Positions 58,317 to 64,000 of a DNA stretch of 64,000 nucleotides are shown here, piece by piece. The DNA lies in assembly GCF_004339565.1 (NCBI RefSeq), contig NZ_SMFZ01000002.1, positions 2,356,001 to 2,420,000 of the forward strand, in the 5' to 3' direction. The position numbers and the translations under genes are program-made. The notes under the pieces are model-generated. The model had not been told where the DNA came from, ran no database searches, and worked only from the letters and a program-made list of their open reading frames with translations. Origin of the DNA: Pseudonocardia endophytica. Lineage in GTDB: Bacteria; Actinomycetota; Actinomycetes; Mycobacteriales; Pseudonocardiaceae. Every line of letters starts with the position of its first letter. Positions within the stretch are counted from its first letter, which is position 1.

Positions 58317-59684
58317 GTGCTCGAGACGATCCTGATCGCCAACCGCGGCGAGATCGCGCTGCGGGTGGCCCGCGCCTGCCGCGAGCTGGGTGTCCGGTCG
58401 GTGGCCGTGTACTCCACCGAGGACCGTGACTCGGCCGTCGTCCGGTTCGCCGACGAAGCCGTCCACATCGGACCTGGACCGTCCCGGCAGAGCTACCTGA
58501 ACGTGCCGGCGATCATCGAGGCGGCCAGGCGGACCGCGGCGGACGCGGTGCATCCCGGGTACGGCTTCCTCTCCGAGGACGCGGACTTCGCCGAGGTGTG
58601 CGAGGACAACGATCTGACGTTCGTCGGGCCGCCGGCGAAGGTCATCGCGAGTCTGGGCGACAAGGTCGCGGCGCGGGCGTCGATGGCCGCCGCCGGCGTG
58701 CCGCTGCTGCCGGGCAGCCGCGAGCCGCTGCGGTCGGCTGCCGAGGCGGAGGCGCTGGCCGCCGAGATCGGCTACCCGGTGATCGTCAAGGCGGCGGCGG
58801 GGGGCGGGGGCCGGGGCATGGCCGTCGTCGACGACCCGGCCGACTTCGCCCGCGCGTACCGGACCACGACGGCGAACGCACGCCAGCTGTTCGGCGACCC
58901 GCGGGTGTTCGTCGAGCGCTACCTGCCGTCCGCCCGCCACGTCGAGATCCAGGTCCTCTGCGACGGCCACGGCGGCGCGGTGCACCTCGGGGAGCGGGAC
59001 TGCTCGGTCCAGCGCAGGCACCAGAAGCTGCTGGAGGAGAGCCCGTCGCCGGGCGTGCCCGCCGAGCGGATCGAGGAGATGGGCAGGCTGGCCCTGGCCG
59101 GCGCGCAGGCCGTGGGCTACCGCGGCGCCGGGACGTTCGAGTTCCTGCTCGACCCGGACGGGCGCTTCTACTTCATGGAGGTCAACTGCCGGATCCAGGT
59201 GGAGCACCCGGTGACCGAGATGATCACTGGGATCGACCTGGTCCAGGAGCAGATCCGGATCGCCTCCGGGGAACCGCTGGCGTTCGGGCAGCAGGACGTG
59301 ACCCGCCGCGGCGCGGCCGTCGAGTGCCGGATCAACGTCGAGGACCCGGACCGGTCGTTCGCGCCCGCCCCGGGGGTGGTGACCGAGTTCGTCCCCGCGG
59401 CCGGGCCGTTCGTGCGGGTGGACACCCACGGGTACCCCGGCTACCGCGTCCCGGCGACCTACGACTCCCTGCTGGCCAAGCTGCTGACCTGGGCGCCGAC
59501 CCGCGGGCAGGCGCTGTCCCGGATGGACCGCGCGCTCGCGGAGTTCCGCGTCGACGGCCCCGGCGTGCGCACCACGTCCGGCTTCCTGCGCCGCGTCCTG
59601 TCCGACCCGCAGTTCCGGGCAGGCGAGCACGACACCGGGATCGTCGAGCGGCTGCTCGCGTCCCCGCCGGATCCCGGCACATGA
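58317..59684 (+). CDS. accC: Acetyl-CoA carboxylase biotin carboxylase (AccC-like)
   Basis: A 455-residue biotin carboxylase: ILIANRGEIALRVARACRELG, HPGYGFLSEDADFA, KAAAGGGGRGM, CSVQRRHQKLLEE and EVNCRIQVEHPVTEM. GTG 58317 is four bases after the carrier stop. It completes the third part of acetyl-CoA carboxylase. Confidence 0.96.
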   Translation: MLETILIANRGEIALRVARACRELGVRSVAVYSTEDRDSAVVRFADEAVHIGPGPSRQSYLNVPAIIEAARRTAADAVHPGYGFLSEDADFAEVCEDNDLTFVGPPAKVIASLGDKVAARASMAAAGVPLLPGSREPLRSAAEAEALAAEIGYPVIVKAAAGGGGRGMAVVDDPADFARAYRTTTANARQLFGDPRVFVERYLPSARHVEIQVLCDGHGGAVHLGERDCSVQRRHQKLLEESPSPGVPAERIEEMGRLALAGAQAVGYRGAGTFEFLLDPDGRFYFMEVNCRIQVEHPVTEMITGIDLVQEQIRIASGEPLAFGQQDVTRRGAAVECRINVEDPDRSFAPAPGVVTEFVPAAGPFVRVDTHGYPGYRVPATYDSLLAKLLTWAPTRGQALSRMDRALAEFRVDGPGVRTTSGFLRRVLSDPQFRAGEHDTGIVERLLASPPDPGT

Positions 59685-59713
59685 ACCAGACCGTCCACAC
59701 CCCAGGAGGGACC

Positions 59714-60490
59714 ATGTCCGCACGGACCGCCGTCGTCACGGGCGCCACCAGCGGGATCGGGCTCGCCGTGACCGAGCACCTCGCCGACCAGGGCCACCGG
59801 GTCTACCTGTGCGCCCGAGACGCCGACCGCGTCGCGCAGACCGTGGAGCGACTGCGCGAGAAGGGCTACGACGTCGACGGCCGGGCCTGCGACGTCCGGT
59901 CGCCCGACGACGTCCGCGAGCTCGTCGACGCCGCCGTGGAGCGCTACGGCCCGGTCGAGGTGCTCGTCAACAACGCCGGCCGCAGCGGTGGCGGCGTCAC
60001 CGCCGACATCGCCGACGACCTGTGGTTCGACGTGATCGCCACGAACCTGCACAGCGTCTTCCTCGTCACCCGCGACGTCCTGTCCCGGGGTGGGATGCGC
60101 GAGCTCGGATGGGGCCGGATCGTCAACATCGCCTCCACCGCCGGTAAGCAGGGGGTGGTGCTGGGCGCTCCGTACTCGGCGTCGAAGCACGGGGTCGTCG
60201 GGTTCACCAAGGCGCTGGGCAACGAGCTGGCCAAGACCGGCATCACGGTCAACGCCGTCTGCCCCGGCTACGTCGAGACGCCCATGGCCCAGCGCGTGCG
60301 CGAGGGCTACGCGGCCGCGTGGGGCACGACCGAGGAGCAGATCCTCGAGCGCTTCGAGGCCAAGATCCCGCTCGGCCGGTACTCCACCCCGGACGAGGTG
60401 GCCGGTCTCGTCGGCTACCTCGTCACCGACACCGCCGGATCGGTGGCCGCGCAGGCCATCAACGTCTGCGGCGGCCTCGGCAACTTCTGA
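59714..60490 (+). CDS. Polyketide ketoreductase, ActIII/UrdD-like
   Basis: A 258-residue SDR very like the actinorhodin C-9 ketoreductase: VVTGATSGIGLAV, NNAGRSGGG, YSASK, and RVREGYAAAWGTTEEQILERFEAKIPLGRYSTP, ending NVCGGLGNF. ATG 59714 with AGGAGGG five bases upstream is preferred to a coupled ATG at 59681. It makes the pathway a reducing type II system. Confidence 0.95.
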   Translation: MSARTAVVTGATSGIGLAVTEHLADQGHRVYLCARDADRVAQTVERLREKGYDVDGRACDVRSPDDVRELVDAAVERYGPVEVLVNNAGRSGGGVTADIADDLWFDVIATNLHSVFLVTRDVLSRGGMRELGWGRIVNIASTAGKQGVVLGAPYSASKHGVVGFTKALGNELAKTGITVNAVCPGYVETPMAQRVREGYAAAWGTTEEQILERFEAKIPLGRYSTPDEVAGLVGYLVTDTAGSVAAQAINVCGGLGNF

Positions 60491-60521
60491 CCACCCCACC
60501 CACCCAGGAGGGACCATCATC

Positions 60522-61478
60522 ATGCCGACCACCCGGGAGACCGAGCACGAGGTGCTCGTGGACGCTCCGCCGGTCGACGTCTACCGGATCGTCGTCGACG
60601 TCGAGCGCTGGCCGGAGATCTTCCACCCGACCGTGCACGTCGAGGTCGTCGAGCGCGAGACCGGCCCGGACGGCTCCGCACGCTCCGAGCGGATCCGGAT
60701 CTGGGCCACCGCGAACGGCACGGCCAAGACCTGGACGTCGCGCCGCACGCTGGACCCCGACGCCCGCCGCATCACGTTCCGCCAGGAGGTGTCCCAGCCC
60801 CCGGTCGGGGGGATGGGCGGCGCCTGGATCGTCGAGGACGCCGGCGGCGGGCGCTCGCGCGTGCGGCTGCTGCACGACTACCACGCCGCCGGCGACGACC
60901 CAGCGGACCTGCAGTGGATCGACCAGGCCGTCGACCGGAACAGCCGCGTGGAGCTGGAGGCCCTGCGGTCGCATCTCGAGCGCGCGACGTCCGCGCCCGA
61001 GCTGCTGTTCACGTTCGAGGACTCGGTCGAGGTGGGCGGGGCCGGACGCGACGTCTACGACTTCATCAACGAGGCCCAGCTCTGGGACGAACGGCTGCCG
61101 CACGTGGCCAAGGTGTCGCTGGAGGAGGACACCCCGGGCCTGCAGCTGCTCGCGATGGACACCCGGACCAAGGACGGCTCGACGCACACGACCGAGTCGG
61201 TGCGGGTGTGCCGGCCGCACTCGCGGATCGTCTACAAGCAGACCCGCGTCCCCCCGCTGATGACGCTGCACACCGGCGAGTGGCAGATCGCCGACCGGCC
61301 GGGTGGCCGGGTGTCGGTCACGTCGCGCCACACCGTCCGGATCAACGAGGAGAAGATCGCCGACGTCCTGGGTGCGCAGGCGGGCGTCGGTGACGCGCGC
61401 GACTATCTGCGCCGGGCGCTGGGCGGGAACAGCCTGGCCACCCTGGAGCTCGCGCAGCGCTACGCGGAGTCGCGGTGA
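60522..61478 (+). CDS. Di-domain aromatase/cyclase, UrdL/ActVII-like
   Basis: A 318-residue protein with two START-like domains. Residues ~1-150 include DVYRIVVDVERWPEIFHPTVHVEVVE and WIDQAVDRNSRVELEAL; residues ~160-318 form a second copy (RDVYDFINEAQLWDERLPHVAKVSLEE). Di-domain aromatases act with C-9 ketoreductases to close and aromatise the first ring. It starts after AGGAGGG. The stop overlaps the next gene. Confidence 0.95.
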   Translation: MPTTRETEHEVLVDAPPVDVYRIVVDVERWPEIFHPTVHVEVVERETGPDGSARSERIRIWATANGTAKTWTSRRTLDPDARRITFRQEVSQPPVGGMGGAWIVEDAGGGRSRVRLLHDYHAAGDDPADLQWIDQAVDRNSRVELEALRSHLERATSAPELLFTFEDSVEVGGAGRDVYDFINEAQLWDERLPHVAKVSLEEDTPGLQLLAMDTRTKDGSTHTTESVRVCRPHSRIVYKQTRVPPLMTLHTGEWQIADRPGGRVSVTSRHTVRINEEKIADVLGAQAGVGDARDYLRRALGGNSLATLELAQRYAESR

Positions 61479-62980
61479 GCGCCGCGGACGGCGGCATCGA
61501 CACGGTCGACACGGCGGACGTGGTCGTCGTCGGCGCCGGGCCGGTCGGGCTCATGCTGGCCGGGGAGCTCGGCTCGGCCGGCGTCGACGTCGTCGTCCTG
61601 GAGCGGCTGTCCGAGCCGACGGGGGAGTCCCGCGCCGGGCAGCTCAGCGCCCGCACGGCCGAGCTGCTGGCCGAACGCGGGCTGCACACGCTGCTGGGCG
61701 AGGCCCGCGCCGAGTCGGGGACCCATCTCGCCGGCATCCCGGTGGACCTGTCCGGTTCGGACAGTGCCCACGCCGGCGTGTGGAAGGTCCCGCAACGCCG
61801 CACCGAGTTGGCCCTCGCCGATCGTGCGCGGTCGGCGGGAGCGCGGATCCTGCGGGGCAGGCGACTGGTCGACCTCGACGACGGGCCGGACACGGTGTCG
61901 TTGCAGGTCGGTTCGACGTCGGGCACGCATCGGGTCCGCGCCCGCTACGTCGTCGGGTGCGACGGTGGATCGGGTCCGGTCCGCGAGCTGGCCGGTTTCG
62001 AGTCGGTCGAGGCGCCCGCCACCCGGGAGCTGCTCCGGGCGGACGTGACCGGCGTCCGGATCCCGGACCGGCGCTTCGAGCGCACCCCGCACGGGTTCGC
62101 CGTCGCGCACACCGCGGCCGGGGTGACCCGGGTGATGGTGCACCGGTTCGGGCAGCAGCCCCTGGCCCGGGCCGCCCCGCCGGATTTCGCCGAGATCGTC
62201 GAGACGTGGCGCGAGGTGACCGGTGAGGACCTCACCGGCGGCCGGGCGTCGTGGACCGACGCGTTCGGCAACGAGCACCGGCTGGTGACCCACTACCGGC
62301 GCGGTCGCGTGCTGCTGGCCGGGGACGCCGCGCACTGGCATCTCCCGATCGGAGGGCAGGCCATCAACGTCGGGCTCCAGGACGCGGTGAACCTGGGGTG
62401 GAAGCTCGCCGGTGTGCTGCGGGGCGACCCGCACCGCGTCCTCGACAGCTACCACGACGAGCGCCGCCCGGTCGCCGCCCGGACCCTGGAGTGGGTCATG
62501 GCCCAGGAGTCGCTCCTGCTCGGCGGGCCGGAGGTCGACCCGGTACGGGCGCTGCTCGCCGAGGCCGTGCGTGGGCCCGCGGCGCAGCGCTACCTGGCCG
62601 ACGCGCTCGGCGGACTGGACGTCGACTACCGGCACCACGGACATGCGGGCGGTGGACGACGGTTCCACCCGACGCTGCTGCACACCGCCGAGGGCATCGT
62701 GCCCAGCGGCGAGGTGCTGGGCTCCGGACGAGGGATCGTCCTCACCGACCGGCCAGAGCTCGTCTCGGTCTGGGAGCCGCGGATCGTGGTGGCCCGTCCT
62801 CCGGACGGTGTCGCGACCGTGGTGCGCCCGGACGGCCACCTCGCCTGGTCGGGCACGAACGCGACCGGCCTGCTCAAGGCACTGACCCGATGGTTCGGCT
62901 CGCCGTCGCGCCGGGGCCCGGCGACGAAGCGCGCCGCCGCCACTTCGAGAACACAGAGGACACGGAGGACACAGCGATGA
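61475..62980 (+). CDS. FAD-dependent hydroxylase, UrdM/JadF-like oxygenase part
   Basis: A 501-residue flavoprotein: VVVVGAGPVGLMLAGELGSAGVDVVVLERLSEPTGESRAGQLSARTAELL, VVGCDGG and VLLAGDAAHWHLPIGGQAINVGLQDAVNLGWKLAG. It matches the oxygenase half of UrdM/PgaM-type angucycline enzymes but has no fused reductase; instead a short Arg/Thr-rich tail ends at the O-methyltransferase start (four-base overlap). The separate SDR at 49068 might supply the reductase role. Confidence 0.9.
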   Translation: MSAADGGIDTVDTADVVVVGAGPVGLMLAGELGSAGVDVVVLERLSEPTGESRAGQLSARTAELLAERGLHTLLGEARAESGTHLAGIPVDLSGSDSAHAGVWKVPQRRTELALADRARSAGARILRGRRLVDLDDGPDTVSLQVGSTSGTHRVRARYVVGCDGGSGPVRELAGFESVEAPATRELLRADVTGVRIPDRRFERTPHGFAVAHTAAGVTRVMVHRFGQQPLARAAPPDFAEIVETWREVTGEDLTGGRASWTDAFGNEHRLVTHYRRGRVLLAGDAAHWHLPIGGQAINVGLQDAVNLGWKLAGVLRGDPHRVLDSYHDERRPVAARTLEWVMAQESLLLGGPEVDPVRALLAEAVRGPAAQRYLADALGGLDVDYRHHGHAGGGRRFHPTLLHTAEGIVPSGEVLGSGRGIVLTDRPELVSVWEPRIVVARPPDGVATVVRPDGHLAWSGTNATGLLKALTRWFGSPSRRGPATKRAAATSRTQRTRRTQR

Positions 62981-63990
62981 GCACCGTGCACGATCCCCCG
63001 CCCTACGCCCGGATCCTGCAGCTCGCCACGGCGAGCTGGCTCTCGGCCGCCGTCAGCGCGGCCGCGAGCCTCGGGGTCGCCGACGAGCTCGCCGGGGGTC
63101 CGCGGCCGGTCGACGAGCTGGCCACGGCCCTCGATGTTCACCCGGACGCCCTGTACCGGCTGCTGCGCACCTGTTCCGACGCCGGGCTGTTCCGCGAGGG
63201 CGAGGGCCGCCGGTTCGCGCTCACCGACGCCGGCCACGCCCTGCGCAGCGACGGCCCTGGGTCCATGCGCGACTTCGCGATCTGGACGGGGTCGCCCGCG
63301 GACCGTTGGACCTGGTCGGCCCTGACCGAGTCGGTCCGTACCGGACGTTCGGCCTTCGAGAGCGTCCACGGGGCACCGATCTGGGACTGGTTCCGCGACC
63401 ACCCGGACGCGGCGGAGATCTTCGACGCCGCGATGACGAGCACGTCGAACCAGGTGATCGCGCCGGTGGTCGCGGCGTACGACTTCGGCGGGTTCGAGCG
63501 GATCGTCGACGTCGGGGGCGGGCGTGGCGCGCTGCTGGCCGCCATCCTGGCCGCCAACCCCGACGCCCGCGGCGTTCTCTACGACCAGCCCGGGGTGGTC
63601 TCCCCGGACCGGCTGCAGGAGGCGGGTGTGGCGCACCGGAGCGAGACCGTGGCCGGCAGCTTCTTCGACTCGGTGCCGTCCGGTGGGGACGCGTACGTCC
63701 TGTCGAACATCATCCACGACTGGGACGACGAACGGTCGCAGCACATCCTGCGCAACTGCCGCGACGTCATGAAGCCCGACGGCCGGGTGTTGCTGGTCGA
63801 GGCCGTGATGCCGGACGGTCCCGGACCGGCGCCGACGGTGAACCTGATGGACCTGGACATGTTGCTGCTGTGCGACGGCAGGCAGCGCACCGAGGCCCAG
63901 TTCGCCGCGCTGTTCGAGGCCGTGGGCCTGGAGCTGGTCCGCGTCGTCCCCAGTGGACTGTGCAGTGTCGTCGAGGCGCGCCCGGTCTGA
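62977..63990 (+). CDS. SAM-dependent O-methyltransferase
   Basis: A 337-residue class I O-methyltransferase with an N-terminal winged-helix dimer domain (LQLATASWLSAAVSAAASLGVADEL), the SAM motif VDVGGGRGALLAAIL, and the catalytic-His region SNIIHDWDDERSQHIL. It probably methylates a phenolic hydroxyl of the polyketide. It ends 10 bases before the window end; the cluster likely continues. Confidence 0.93.
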   Translation: MSTVHDPPPYARILQLATASWLSAAVSAAASLGVADELAGGPRPVDELATALDVHPDALYRLLRTCSDAGLFREGEGRRFALTDAGHALRSDGPGSMRDFAIWTGSPADRWTWSALTESVRTGRSAFESVHGAPIWDWFRDHPDAAEIFDAAMTSTSNQVIAPVVAAYDFGGFERIVDVGGGRGALLAAILAANPDARGVLYDQPGVVSPDRLQEAGVAHRSETVAGSFFDSVPSGGDAYVLSNIIHDWDDERSQHILRNCRDVMKPDGRVLLVEAVMPDGPGPAPTVNLMDLDMLLLCDGRQRTEAQFAALFEAVGLELVRVVPSGLCSVVEARPV

Positions 63991-64000
63991 CCGGGGTCGG

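Overview
The window is GC-rich actinobacterial DNA. Dense operons with 4-base start/stop overlaps, many GTG starts, mycofactocin-type dehydrogenases, luciferase-like flavin enzymes and a type II polyketide cluster fit a Pseudonocardiaceae-like actinomycete, although genus cannot be proven from the sequence alone. I saw no rRNA, tRNA, insertion sequence or CRISPR array. The first gene is cut by the window start.

Region 1 (about 1-20.9 kb) is a catabolic locus. A seven-gene minus-strand operon (11.8 to 4.1 kb) encodes a mycofactocin-type SDR, a biotin carrier protein, a biotin carboxylase, a pyruvate-carboxylase-like carboxyltransferase, an acyl-CoA ligase and two cyclase-family hydrolases. A second SDR and a second carboxyltransferase paralogue are divergent at 2.5 kb. 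Next come a TetR regulator with a second ligase, a luciferase-like monooxygenase, SnoaL-like proteins, a pair of acyl-CoA dehydrogenases and an enoyl-CoA hydratase-like protein. A shared 16-bp operator, AACCnnnCGGnnGGTT, lies in the control regions and suggests one TetR regulon. I infer alcohol to ketone to carboxylated keto acid to CoA thioester. A stretch at 19.4-20.2 kb holds deletion remnants.

Region 2 (about 20.9-48 kb) looks like an organosulfur-scavenging island. It has two sulfonate/taurine-type ABC transporters, one peptide-type ABC transporter, an SsuD-like alkanesulfonate monooxygenase, several other luciferase-like and acyl-CoA-dehydrogenase-fold monooxygenases, AhpD-like proteins, a rhodanese and exporters. 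Short ORFs of the actinobacterial cysteine leader-peptide type (R-H/Y-V-D-L/F-C-R ... C) precede five transcription units. A further decayed copy is stranded at 37.6 kb. This implies cysteine/sulfur-responsive control.

Region 3 (about 48-64 kb) is a type II polyketide cluster. Its order (oxygenase, cyclase, KS-alpha, KS-beta, ACP, ketoreductase, aromatase, oxygenase) is that of angucycline clusters. It also has two atypical OmpR-type regulators, a two-domain antibiotic-biosynthesis-monooxygenase protein, a complete acetyl-CoA carboxylase (fused carboxyltransferase, carrier, biotin carboxylase) inserted between ACP and ketoreductase, and an O-methyltransferase. The cluster probably continues beyond the window.
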